Shown here: positions 4,953-12,046 of the stretch, one piece after another
Layout of the letters: every line of letters starts with the position of its first letter
Numbering within the stretch: position 1 is the first letter of the stretch
NCBI GenBank assembly: GCA_947629425.1
Contig: CANRDR010000037.1
Coordinates: 1-12,046, forward strand
Reading direction: 5' to 3'
From: an uncultured Bacilli bacterium
Lineage (GTDB): Bacteria > Bacillota_I > Bacilli_A > RF39 > UBA660
Length of the DNA stretch: 12,046 bases
Notes under the pieces: generated by a model
What the model saw: only the letters and a program-made list of their open reading frames with translations
Told to the model about the DNA's origin: nothing
The model's database searches: none
Translations under genes and position numbers: made by a program

Positions 4953-6404
4953 TTACTTCATTTTCTTATCTAATATTCGTGCCATCATTATTCCACTAGC
5001 GGAAGACATCATTAATCCTGTAGTTAAACCTCCACCATCACCTATAGAATAAAGTCCTTTTATATTAGTTTCAAAATCTTTATTTAATACAACTACATTG
5101 CTATAAAATTTAATTTCAGGTGCATATAATAAATTTTCAGGATTAGCAAAACCTTCAACTACTTTATCCATACTTTTAATAAACTGTAATATATCTGTCA
5201 TAGTACGATATCCTATCGCAAATGTAATATCGCCAGGTACTGCACTTTTTAATGTAGGTTTTACTTTATTATTTTCTAAATCTTTGTTCCATGTACGTCT
5301 ACCTCTAAAAATATCACCAAGTCTTTGTACCATAATAGCATTTCCACCTAATCTATTTACATTTGTTGCAATATTTTCACCATATTCTATTGGTTTATCA
5401 AAAGGAGTTGAAAAATGATGTGATACAAGTATTGCTAAGTTAGTATTATCACTTTTTTTATCTTTATATGAATGTCCATTTACTAAAGTCAATCCATTAT
5501 CATATACTTCACTAGAAACATAACCGCTAGGATTTTGACAAAACGTTCTAACTTTATCTCCATAAGGATATGGTCTTTGTATAAATTTACCTTCATACAT
5601 ATATTTATTTATATCTTTCATTACATCATTACTTAATTCATAACGTATACCAATATCAACACTACCTATTTTAGTTTCTATCTTATGTTTTTTACATAAA
5701 TCACTTAAAAATCTAGCACCTTTCCTACCTACAGCAAGTACAACATTATTAGAATTAAATGTACTTTCTTCTTTAGAATTTAAATTAACAACTTTAACAC
5801 CTTTAATTTTATTATTTTCTACTATTATATCTTTAACTTCAGTTTCAAATAACATATTTATATTATTTTCTTTTAAATATTTTTCTATTTTACCATATAA
5901 TATATGTGCTTTTTCAGTACCTAAATGTCTTATAGGATAACTTACTAAATCTATATTTTCTTTTTTTGCACGTCTTTTATATTCATTTATTTCATTTATG
6001 TAATCAACACCATATAATTTAGTGTCTGCTCCAAATTCTAAATATATGTTATCTGTATAAGTAAGTATTTCTTCTATTTCTTTATTGCTATAATATTCTC
6101 TAATATAAGAACCATCATTTCCACCTAAATATATATCTTCACCTTTATCTCTTTTTGTTAAGTGATAGCTGTTTAATTTTCCATCAGAAAATGCTCCTGC
6201 TCCACTAAAACCACAAGTTATATTACATTTAGGTAAACAATTCATACATTTTCCAGTTTTTGCTATTGGACAAATTCTTTTTTCTACACTTTTACCTTGA
6301 TCTATTAATAATATATTTTTATGTTTATTTAATTTAATTAATTCATATGCTAAAAATATACTACTAGGTCCCATACCTACTACAATTAAATCATAAGTTT
6401 TCAT
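4953..6404 (-). CDS. FAD-dependent oxidoreductase (COG2509-type dehydrogenase)
   Basis: This is a 483-residue flavoprotein of the uncharacterised FAD-dependent dehydrogenase group often labelled COG2509. The N-terminal Rossmann motif is VVGMGPSS (8-15; GxGxxS variant), with an acidic strand end at LLIDQG (32-37). It is followed by the group's cysteine cluster (Cys45, 53, 56, 60, 64) and GFSGAGAFSDGKLN (65-78). A conserved AVGRKG segment lies near the middle, and the C-terminal FAD-contacting motif is LYSIGDGGGLTTG. The cysteine cluster might hold a metal or take part in redox chemistry; the substrate is not known for the family. ATG 6404 overlaps the prs stop by 14 bases (6391-6404), so it is translationally coupled to prs. 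It is cytosolic and shows no signal or membrane segment. Confidence 0.88.
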   Translation of the reverse strand: MKTYDLIVVGMGPSSIFLAYELIKLNKHKNILLIDQGKSVEKRICPIAKTGKCMNCLPKCNITCGFSGAGAFSDGKLNSYHLTKRDKGEDIYLGGNDGSYIREYYSNKEIEEILTYTDNIYLEFGADTKLYGVDYINEINEYKRRAKKENIDLVSYPIRHLGTEKAHILYGKIEKYLKENNINMLFETEVKDIIVENNKIKGVKVVNLNSKEESTFNSNNVVLAVGRKGARFLSDLCKKHKIETKIGSVDIGIRYELSNDVMKDINKYMYEGKFIQRPYPYGDKVRTFCQNPSGYVSSEVYDNGLTLVNGHSYKDKKSDNTNLAILVSHHFSTPFDKPIEYGENIATNVNRLGGNAIMVQRLGDIFRGRRTWNKDLENNKVKPTLKSAVPGDITFAIGYRTMTDILQFIKSMDKVVEGFANPENLLYAPEIKFYSNVVVLNKDFETNIKGLYSIGDGGGLTTGLMMSSASGIMMARILDKKMK

Positions 6405-7536
6405 TATTAAACTTCTTTTCTAATAATTTTATTGGATAACTTCTATCAGATAATATAGTAGAAATAGATAAATCATTATGTATATTATATATAATTTCTG
6501 CAATTTGTTTAGAACAATCACATACATGTATCCATTTATTATCTTTATATTCATCTGGTATATAAGATAAATTAGTAGTATACAAACCATCAAATTTATT
6601 TTCTTCATAATATTTATTAAACTTATCTATTCCTTTAGTAAATAAAGCATAAGTTGTAATTAAATATATATGACTTGCATTATGTTTATGTAATTCATCT
6701 ATTACATCAAACATACTTTCTCCACTAGATATCATATCATCTACTACAATTGCAGTTCTTCCAGTTAAATCATTATTTCCTATATAATCATGACTAGTAA
6801 TTGGATTTTTTCCATCTACCATTTTATTAAAATCTCTTTGTTTAACAAAACTACCTGCTTCTCTATCAATATATTTAGAATTAAATGAATTTAAATAAAC
6901 ATTTCTTCTTCCAGTTGCCCCATTATCAGGTGCTATAAATGCTAATTTTTTAAGTTCTTCAACACTTAAATCTTTTATAAATTGTTCTAATATAGTATTA
7001 GTTGCAAAAAAATTATCAAATTCTAGATTTCTTACAGCATGTTCTACACCTTGATCATGTGCATCAAATGTAATTATACTTTTTACTGAATCATTCATAT
7101 CAAGTTCATATAAAGATTGTCCACAACTTAAATTTTCTCTTCCATTTTTTCTATGTTGTCTTCCATTATATAAAAGTGGCATTATTATATTTATAGATTT
7201 AGTATGACTATTACATGCACCTATACCATCTTTTAATTCAGCCATTAAATCATTTGGACTAGCGTGATTTATAAAACCATGAATACTATATTCTATAGAA
7301 TAATTACCTATATCTGTTAATAAAAACATATTTTTACCACGTACAGTATCTTTAATTACTACTTTTAAATGTCCATCTTGAAAAAAGTTTTCTTCAATAG
7401 GAACTATAAATGTATAATCATCTTTATTTAAACCATACATATTTAGTAGATGTTCATCAACCTTTTTCCCTAATTCTAAAGCACTTTTAAAAACCATTAA
7501 TCTTAAACGTTCATTTTCTACTTGACTTCTTTCCAT
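6391..7536 (-). CDS. prs: Ribose-phosphate pyrophosphokinase (PRPP synthetase), long form
   Basis: The enzyme makes 5-phosphoribosyl-1-pyrophosphate from ribose-5-phosphate and ATP for purine, pyrimidine, His, Trp and NAD synthesis. Landmarks are FFQDGHLKVVIKDTVRGKNM (51-70; the FSDGE/VRG region), MPLLYNGRQHRK with its basic residues (119-130), TFDAHDQGVEHAV (156-168; the DLHAxQxQGFF equivalent), an APDNGATGR segment (202-210), and the PRPP-binding loop VVDDMISSGES (264-274). At 381 residues it is longer than the usual ~315; there are extra residues at the N-terminus and in the C-terminal third. It resembles long forms annotated in Clostridia and other gut Bacillota. ATG 7536 is preceded by GGAGG at 7541-7545. 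Upstream lie a promoter, a leader ORF and an attenuator-like hairpin. Confidence 0.88.
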   Translation of the reverse strand: MERSQVENERLRLMVFKSALELGKKVDEHLLNMYGLNKDDYTFIVPIEENFFQDGHLKVVIKDTVRGKNMFLLTDIGNYSIEYSIHGFINHASPNDLMAELKDGIGACNSHTKSINIIMPLLYNGRQHRKNGRENLSCGQSLYELDMNDSVKSIITFDAHDQGVEHAVRNLEFDNFFATNTILEQFIKDLSVEELKKLAFIAPDNGATGRRNVYLNSFNSKYIDREAGSFVKQRDFNKMVDGKNPITSHDYIGNNDLTGRTAIVVDDMISSGESMFDVIDELHKHNASHIYLITTYALFTKGIDKFNKYYEENKFDGLYTTNLSYIPDEYKDNKWIHVCDCSKQIAEIIYNIHNDLSISTILSDRSYPIKLLEKKFNNENL

Positions 7537-7549
7537 AAAACCTCCATAT

Positions 7550-7575
7550 AAAAAACTAGTATCAAAAAACTAGTT
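7550..7575 (-). terminator. Attenuator-like hairpin in the prs leader
   Basis: On the minus strand AACTAGT (7575-7569), loop TTTTTGAT, ACTAGTT (7560-7554) form a 7-bp stem followed by four T (7553-7550). The 5' arm includes the TAG stop of the 15-codon leader ORF, and the prs ribosome binding site starts five bases after the T tract. A ribosome stopping at this TAG would cover the 5' arm and prevent the hairpin. This arrangement resembles transcription attenuation. The stem is GC-poor and the T tract short, so termination may be partial. Confidence 0.5.
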
Positions 7576-7617
7576 CATAAATTTAGCAATAATAATTTTA
7601 AATAAAGATTTTTTCAT
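7570..7617 (-). CDS. Putative 15-residue leader peptide upstream of prs
   Basis: An ATG at 7617 with a good ribosome binding site (AGGTGG at 7623-7628, five bases upstream) opens a 15-codon ORF encoding MKKSLFKIIIAKFMN, ended by TAG at 7570-7572. It contains three consecutive Ile ATT codons and four Lys codons and has no homology that I recognise. Its stop lies in the hairpin before prs. It could be an attenuation leader, a small amphipathic membrane peptide, or a vestigial ORF. The ribosome binding site and position are the only evidence that it is translated. Confidence 0.5.
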   Translation of the reverse strand: MKKSLFKIIIAKFMN

Positions 7618-7634
7618 TACTACCACCTAAATTA

Positions 7635-7663
7635 ATTTTAACATTTTAAATATTTGTTATCAA
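7635..7663 (-). promoter_or_regulatory. Sigma-A-type promoter of the prs unit
   Basis: On the minus strand TTGATA (7663-7658; one mismatch to TTGACA), exactly 17 bases, then TAAAAT (7640-7635; one mismatch to TATAAT). The predicted start near 7628 is at the 5' edge of the leader ORF's ribosome binding site. It lies between the regulator stop at 7682 and prs and is the best vegetative promoter in the central part of the window. Confidence 0.65.
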
Positions 7664-7681
7664 TATTTTTTATCATTATAA

Positions 7682-9019
7682 TTAATATTCTTCATATGAT
7701 TTAATATTTTTTAATAATAAATCATAATTTTCTTGTGATAAAGTTATACTATCTACAGAATATGATGGATTATCAAAATTAATATATGTTTCTTTTCTTA
7801 ATGAATCTAATATCATATTAATTAATACTAATTCATTTTCATCTACCATTAAATAATAGTAGTTTTGATAATTATCTAAATTAATATCTAAATATTTATA
7901 ATATTTTACTTTAATTTTAATATCATTTGTATTATTATCAATTATTACTTTATTAACATCAAGAATACTATCAAATACTAAATCTTTATTCATATTCATA
8001 TTAAATGTTTTTGTAATAAAATTAGTATTATCTTCTTTAAAATTAAGAAATTTATATACACTATAACCTATTCCAAAACCTGTTAATATTAGTCCAGTTA
8101 TAAACATTATAAATAATCTTTTTAAATTAGTTTTAAAATCAAATAAAACAGACATTATTATTTCTAAAAAGTTATAATTAATTAAAATTAAACCTATTAA
8201 ACTAATAAATATTCCTATAAATATAATATATCTAATATTAAATAATGATATAGAACTTAATATTAATAATATTAAGAAACTAATAATAAATGGTATTAAT
8301 AATAAACCTAAAAAACATTTAAAAATATAATATACTATTTTAGCAAGAACTGACATAAATGAATAAGTAGAATGTTTAGGATCTCTTATAATTACTTTTT
8401 CATGATTTTCAAATATTATTTTATCTTTATTTATATCTTTTTCTATTATTTTTTCTTTAATAGTATTATCTTCTATAGTAACAAAATAATCTAAATATCT
8501 TATTTTAAATAAATGTATAAGTATTATAAAACTAATTGTTATTGCAAATATACCATATATCATTTTTAATATTCTTAATAAAAAGTAATATAAATTATTT
8601 GGTATAAAGTTAAATATATCAAATACATTAGTTAATAAAAATGCAAATACTGTAAAAAATAATATTAATATACATATTATAATAATCATTTCAAGTATAC
8701 ATTTTATTTTTTGTTTAAATGTCATACTAATAAACATATTATATGATTTAGTTATAAAATCTAATATATCTTTTAAATATTTATTAATACTAAATTTATT
8801 ATCTTTAAAATTACTTCCTAAAGTATCATCATCTAATAAGTCTTCTAAATTACAATTTAATACTTTACAAATATTAATCATAGTTTGCATATCTGGATAA
8901 CTAGAACCTGATTCCCATTTTGATATAGCCTGTCTTGACATATTAAGTCTTTCTGCTAATGCTTCTTGACTTAAATTATTTTCATGTCTTTTTTTAGATA
9001 ATTTGTCTTTAAATTTCAT
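7682..9019 (-). CDS. Membrane-anchored XRE-family transcriptional regulator
   Basis: The product is about 445 residues. An XRE/Cro helix-turn-helix fills residues 3-62 (LSQEALAERLNMSRQAISKWESG, with recognition helix SRQAISKWE 28-36), followed by a short linker. Hydrophobic segments lie at about 108-131, 147-171, 227-259, 263-281 and 302-324. Between the second and third is a charged stretch (about 180-220), and the last ~115 residues are polar. The fusion of a DNA-binding head to a polytopic membrane part is common in gut Bacillota but ligands are unknown. An upstream ATG (9070) exists, but ATG 9019 has GGAGGTGG just before it and begins with the typical MKFKDKLSKKR, so I chose it. It is probably a single-gene unit with its own promoter. 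What it senses cannot be read from the sequence. Confidence 0.85.
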   Translation of the reverse strand: MKFKDKLSKKRHENNLSQEALAERLNMSRQAISKWESGSSYPDMQTMINICKVLNCNLEDLLDDDTLGSNFKDNKFSINKYLKDILDFITKSYNMFISMTFKQKIKCILEMIIIICILILFFTVFAFLLTNVFDIFNFIPNNLYYFLLRILKMIYGIFAITISFIILIHLFKIRYLDYFVTIEDNTIKEKIIEKDINKDKIIFENHEKVIIRDPKHSTYSFMSVLAKIVYYIFKCFLGLLLIPFIISFLILLILSSISLFNIRYIIFIGIFISLIGLILINYNFLEIIMSVLFDFKTNLKRLFIMFITGLILTGFGIGYSVYKFLNFKEDNTNFITKTFNMNMNKDLVFDSILDVNKVIIDNNTNDIKIKVKYYKYLDINLDNYQNYYYLMVDENELVLINMILDSLRKETYINFDNPSYSVDSITLSQENYDLLLKNIKSYEEY

Positions 9020-9040
9020 AATTTTTCCACCTCCACCAAA

Positions 9041-9070
9041 AGTATATGTTATAAAATATTGGTAGCACAA
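9041..9070 (-). promoter_or_regulatory. Possible promoter of the XRE regulator
   Basis: On the minus strand TTGTGC (9070-9065), 18 bases, then TATACT (9046-9041). The -10 is good and the -35 is weak. The predicted start near 9034 coincides with the first base of the ribosome binding site (9027-9034). One copy of a repeated TGCTACCAA motif overlaps the -35 and spacer, as an operator would. Confidence 0.4.
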
Positions 9071-9107
9071 CCTAAATTAAAGAGCATTTTGTATAAATTT
9101 GGTAGCA
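9059..9107 (+). repeat. Pair of TTGGTAGCA direct repeats, 40 bp apart
   Basis: TTGGTAGCA occurs at 9059-9067 and again at 9099-9107, a start-to-start distance of 40 bases (close to four helical turns). On the minus strand each copy, TGCTACCAA, is followed by a similar AT-rich tail (ATTTATAC and TATTTTATAAC). The pair lies between the replication unit and the XRE regulator and spans the regulator's likely promoter. Binding sites for the regulator itself are the simplest explanation, but that is inference. Confidence 0.5.
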
Positions 9108-9119
9108 AAAAGGGAATAA

Positions 9120-9539
9120 TTAAAACCACATATAGTTTCCATTCATATAATCATTATATGATTCTAAGAATATTTCCATATTATCTTTTATTACATTACA
9201 TACAAATTTATAAGTATCACTATCTACATAATTTAATTCACTCATACATTGATAAAATTTTTTAATACTACTTGCTGTTTCTTTTATAGAATTTTCACTT
9301 GACCACATACATTTTCTGATAAAAAAGTCATCTAAAAAATCATATATTCCATTAGCACCATCTTCCATTTTTATAACATCATAATAAGTTAAATAATTAT
9401 TAAGATAAAAATCCATATTATTAATATGTTTTCTAATTGTTTTATCAGTTAATTGTTTATTTTTTAACCATTTTTCAAATTCATTTATAAATAATTCATT
9501 TCTTTTTTCATTTTTTTTAATTAAAATATCATTTTCCAT
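9120..9539 (-). CDS. Stand-alone SAM-like core-binding domain protein (recombinase N-terminal-like)
   Basis: The 139-residue all-helical protein resembles the N-terminal core-binding domain of tyrosine recombinases. An early helix FINEFEKWLKNKQLTDKTI (17-35) is followed by RKHINNMDFYLNNYL (36-50), then FIRKCMWSSENSIKETASSI (73-92), KKFYQCM (93-99) and a C-terminal helix. The motif of a lysine-rich turn followed by TxKTIRxHxxNxxFYL is typical of that fold. There is no catalytic domain: none of the Arg-His-Arg-Tyr residues is present, and the ORF ends in NGNYMWF. It starts five bases after dnaI with AGAAGGAG upstream and so is translated with the primosome genes. It could be a DNA-binding accessory factor for replication, or a domesticated recombinase fragment. 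Confidence 0.7.
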   Translation of the reverse strand: MENDILIKKNEKRNELFINEFEKWLKNKQLTDKTIRKHINNMDFYLNNYLTYYDVIKMEDGANGIYDFLDDFFIRKCMWSSENSIKETASSIKKFYQCMSELNYVDSDTYKFVCNVIKDNMEIFLESYNDYMNGNYMWF

Positions 9540-9543
9540 TATA

Positions 9544-10458
9544 TTAACTCCTTCTATTTACACTTATTAATTCCATAGTACTAGATAATTGTTTTATTCT
9601 TTCTATAATTCTTCTTGCTTTTATTTTATCTATATTATTTTTAGTTATACTTAAATGATTTTCTAACTCTTCTATTGTTAAATTAGAAGTAAAGAATGTA
9701 GATAATTTATTTTCCATTCTATATTGTAATATTGTACCTAATATTTCATCTCTACTCCAACTTGTAACAGTTTCTGCACCTATATCATCTATTAATAATA
9801 AATCACTATTTTTTAAATTGTACATTAATTCTTTAAATTCATTATCTTCTGGATTATTAAATGTTTGTTTTAAAAGTGATAATAATTCAGGATAATATAC
9901 TATATAAGCATTATAATTTTTTTTAGCAAGTTCATTAAATAATGCTGCTATTAGATAAGTTTTTCCACTTCCAAATGAACCATGTAAATATAAACCTTTT
10001 ATATCATTTGGATAATTATCATAAAATTTCTTTAAAAATTTAATTATATCAATTCTTTTTTTATCACTAATATCTATATCTTTCATTTTAGCATTTTTTA
10101 AATCATTAGATATTCCAAATGTAATAGCGTGTTTTATAGAATTTTCTTTTATTTCCTTATTTTTATATTTACAAGTTACATAATTAAATTCTAAAGATTT
10201 ATCATTTAATTTAGGATAATATACACAACCAGTTACCTTATTTTTACATTCTAATAAACTTTTACATTTTTCACAATTATTTAAATCTTCTATTGTTTTT
10301 TCTAATTTAGTAGTATATTTCATACCTATTTCATCAGATAATTTAAATGTATTAATTAATTTTTTAAATTTAGGATTTTTACAAGCTTCTATATAATCTC
10401 TTAATAATGTATCATTTAAATCTTTTTTATAATAATTCTTTATATTAAAATTTTCCAT
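9544..10458 (-). CDS. dnaI: Primosomal protein DnaI (helicase loader, AAA+ ATPase)
   Basis: DnaI loads the replicative helicase during initiation and restart. From the ATG at 10458 it has about 304 residues, close to B. subtilis DnaI (311). The N-terminal helicase-binding region contains a zinc-binding cysteine set (Cys62, 65, 71, 78 and 96). The AAA+ domain shows Walker A GSFGSGKT (160-167), Walker B LLLIDDIG (220-227), sensor-1 strand TFFTSN (254-259), and the basic RRIIERI segment near 282-288 at the arginine-finger position. A GTG at 10467 is in frame, but AGGTGA there serves as the ribosome binding site of the ATG. The gene directly follows dnaB, as in Bacillus. Confidence 0.94.
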   Translation of the reverse strand: MENFNIKNYYKKDLNDTLLRDYIEACKNPKFKKLINTFKLSDEIGMKYTTKLEKTIEDLNNCEKCKSLLECKNKVTGCVYYPKLNDKSLEFNYVTCKYKNKEIKENSIKHAITFGISNDLKNAKMKDIDISDKKRIDIIKFLKKFYDNYPNDIKGLYLHGSFGSGKTYLIAALFNELAKKNYNAYIVYYPELLSLLKQTFNNPEDNEFKELMYNLKNSDLLLIDDIGAETVTSWSRDEILGTILQYRMENKLSTFFTSNLTIEELENHLSITKNNIDKIKARRIIERIKQLSSTMELISVNRRS

Positions 10459-10463
10459 ATTTA

Positions 10464-11741
10464 TCACCTAAAATCTTTTAATATTTCTTCTAATTCTTCT
10501 TTTTCTTTATCATCTATTTTATCAATTTCATTATTTTTATTAAACCAAACAGGTAATTGTTCGTTTGTTTTTGTAAATACTCTTTGTTTATTCTTTTTAT
10601 GTTCTTTTTCTGCTCTTTCCATAGCCTGTACTGCTGTTGTTATATTACTTCTAATCCATCCTCCTGCTATTGCTTCAATATATGCTTTGTTTAATTTATT
10701 ATCATTTATTCTTAAAACATAATCTATTAGTACATTAATTACAGCAGGTTTCATATTTAAATCAACAGCAAGATATTCAAGTATTTTTAAATCTCTACTA
10801 CTAGGTTTAACACCTTTATTCTTACCTCTTAAAAAATCATATGGACTTGTATTTTCAAATACATATAACATTTTACTTCTATTAGTTGTATCAGAATATT
10901 CGCTTTTTAAATATTCTGGTTGTGTTCTATAAATTAATGTAGGTAGACTTCCATTAGAATTAAAATCATAATATTTTCTAACTGTTGTAATTAATTTATC
11001 TTTATTAATCATACCGTTTTCTTCAATACATAGTCTTAATAAATCTACCATTCTTAAAGTATCTATATTATATACAAATGATAAGTTATTTATTAATTCT
11101 TTTGTCTTTTTATTAAATGCTTTATCACTTATTATATTTTTAGGTATACTACTTATTAACATATCAAAATCAATACTTTCTTTTATATTTATACCTAATT
11201 GTTCTCTTTGTTTTATATTATCATTTTTTATCATTTTATTGCTAATACTTATATAAGTTTCATTTAAAGAACTACTTATTTCTTGATAATCTTTTAAATC
11301 TATTATTGGTTTTTTATAATAATCAACTATTTTTTTATATTCTATTTCTCCTATATTATTATATAAAATAACATTTAATATAGGATGATTTAAAAATTCA
11401 TTAGGACTTATTGGACTATATAGTTCATATATATAACTATTTTGATTATTATTTAGTTTAACATAAGTTTTAATTAATCCAACTGATTCTAAAGATTTTA
11501 ATGCTTGTTTAATTACATCTAAACCACTTTTTAATTGTATTAATAAATGATGGTGTGTATATTCTTCACTCATTAATTCATATTTATCTAAATCACTTAT
11601 AAATGTATTATATAAACTTACAGCAAGTGGTCCTATTATAGGTTGATATAAGTTAACAATAACTAATTTATCATATTCAGTAATAATTGTTTTATTTATG
11701 ACTTTATAAGTATCTGCTGGTAATAAAGTTATTTGTTTCAA
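10464..11741 (-). CDS. dnaB: Replication initiation / membrane attachment protein DnaB (Bacillus type)
   Basis: This is the DnaD/DnaB-family primosome protein, not the replicative helicase. It acts after DnaA and DnaD to help DnaI load the helicase. The 425 residues compare with 472 in B. subtilis. The N-terminal winged-helix region (1-110) contains VIVNLYQPIIGPLAVSLY (27-44), THHHLL and ESVGLIKTYVK. The C-terminal DnaD-like domain has DLKILEYLAVDLNMK and the family motif YIEAIAGGWIRSNITT, followed by a lysine/glutamate-rich tail. The start is TTG at 11741 with AAGGTGAT upstream; no ATG fits the conserved N-terminus MKQITLLPADTYK. It is the first gene of the dnaB-dnaI-core-binding unit; the TAG stop lies just before the dnaI ribosome binding site. 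Confidence 0.92.
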   Translation of the reverse strand: MKQITLLPADTYKVINKTIITEYDKLVIVNLYQPIIGPLAVSLYNTFISDLDKYELMSEEYTHHHLLIQLKSGLDVIKQALKSLESVGLIKTYVKLNNNQNSYIYELYSPISPNEFLNHPILNVILYNNIGEIEYKKIVDYYKKPIIDLKDYQEISSSLNETYISISNKMIKNDNIKQREQLGINIKESIDFDMLISSIPKNIISDKAFNKKTKELINNLSFVYNIDTLRMVDLLRLCIEENGMINKDKLITTVRKYYDFNSNGSLPTLIYRTQPEYLKSEYSDTTNRSKMLYVFENTSPYDFLRGKNKGVKPSSRDLKILEYLAVDLNMKPAVINVLIDYVLRINDNKLNKAYIEAIAGGWIRSNITTAVQAMERAEKEHKKNKQRVFTKTNEQLPVWFNKNNEIDKIDDKEKEELEEILKDFR

Positions 11742-11963
11742 TTATATCACCTTCTTTTTTATATAATAACATAAATAAATTATTAAATGAATATTTTAAT
11801 GTTCTTTATAAATAAAAAATACTTTATTCAAACAAATGTATAATTTATATCCTTTATTTTTTTACATATATATTTTATAATGTTTTTAGAGATACTTAAT
11901 TGTTAGGTGCTTTTTCCTCAGTCCAAATTTATCTTTTTAAATTATTTGGAGGGAGGTGGTCCT
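11742..11963. promoter_or_regulatory. Divergent promoter region between dnaB and a plus-strand gene
   Basis: The 222 bases hold no gene. Towards dnaB, TATTAT (11768-11763, minus) lies shortly before the ribosome binding site, with only a poor -35. Towards the plus-strand gene, a perfect TATAAT is at 11876-11881 with a weak -35 (TTTATT, 11853-11858). Transcription from it would give a leader of about 75 bases containing an inverted repeat, TCCAAAT (11931-11937) and ATTTGGA (11943-11950 region), just before the ribosome binding site. Confidence 0.4.
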
Positions 11964-12046
11964 ATGAGAGGATTATTTAGTAATCTATGCAGTAATACTT
12001 GTATTACTTATAAAATTCTTGAAAAAGGATTAGTAAAAAAAACTAG
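11964..12046 (+). CDS. Partial plus-strand ORF cut by the right window edge
   Basis: An ATG at 11964 follows GGGAGGTGGTCC, an almost complete match to the complement of the 16S 3' end (AGGAGGTGATCC), with seven bases between GGAGG and the start. The frame is open to the window edge (27 codons), beginning MRGLFSNLCSNTCITYKILE. Two cysteines are close together (Cys9 and Cys13). It is the only plus-strand gene in the window and diverges from dnaB. The product is not recognisable from so short a piece. Confidence 0.55.
   Translation, partial: MRGLFSNLCSNTCITYKILEKGLVKKT

Noticed and set aside
9059..9265. Plus-strand ORF of 68 codons
   Set aside because: It starts inside the intergenic repeat region and is mainly antisense to the core-binding protein. 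There is no convincing ribosome binding site or recognisable domain.
9120..9539. Complete integrase or mobile element
   Set aside because: There is no catalytic domain, no terminal repeats or attachment-site duplication, and the base composition matches the neighbours.
11888..11963. Riboswitch in the leader of the plus-strand gene
   Set aside because: I see no known aptamer signature. There is only a simple inverted repeat with a bulge and no clear ligand core.
1..12046. Mycoplasma-type genetic code (TGA as Trp), considered because of the very low GC
   Set aside because: TGA ends spoVAD and prs at the expected C-termini with overlapping start codons, and Trp positions in conserved proteins are TGG.

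Overview
The window is very AT-rich DNA with Gram-positive (Bacillota) signatures: Shine-Dalgarno sites of the GGAGG/AGGTGAT type, the dnaB-dnaI primosome pair of low-GC Gram-positives, and an endospore gene cluster. TGA ends at least two genes (spoVAD at 1772-1774 and prs at 6391-6393) and Trp is TGG, so the standard bacterial code is used, not the Mycoplasma code. Low GC, shortened sporulation proteins and compact packing suggest an uncultured, host-associated, spore-forming Bacilli lineage (Erysipelotrichia/RF39-like). The taxonomic placement is inference.

Layout: every complete gene lies on the minus strand, so transcription runs from right to left. Positions 1-142 hold no gene but contain a LexA/SOS-type box, a hairpin, a run of eight C and a good minus-strand promoter pointing out of the window. 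Positions 143-4745 are a sporulation island. In transcription order it holds an unknown secreted or membrane protein, a SpoIIAA-like STAS protein, a SigF/SigG-type sigma factor, spoVAC, spoVAD, spoVAE, a terminator, spoIIP and a small membrane protein. Positions 4828-7663 hold a second unit: a promoter, a 15-codon leader ORF, an attenuator-like hairpin, a long-form PRPP synthetase and an overlapping FAD-dependent oxidoreductase, closed by a clear terminator. Positions 7682-9070 hold a membrane-anchored XRE-family regulator with a repeated motif in its upstream region. Positions 9120-11741 hold dnaB, dnaI and a lone core-binding-domain protein. After a divergent intergenic region, a plus-strand gene with a near-perfect ribosome binding site starts at 11964 and leaves the window.

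How it fits together: the sporulation island resembles the spoIIA-sigF-spoVA block of Bacillus but has two striking differences. No anti-sigma gene spoIIAB lies between the STAS gene and the sigma gene. The STAS protein also has Glu-Val where SpoIIAA carries its regulatory Ser58-Ser59. Together these suggest that the partner-switching control of the first forespore sigma factor has been lost or rewired. A near-consensus SigG-type promoter (GCATA-N17-CATAATA) lies directly before spoVAC, inside an 11-bp hairpin that also covers the spoVAC ribosome binding site. These are the observations most worth following up.
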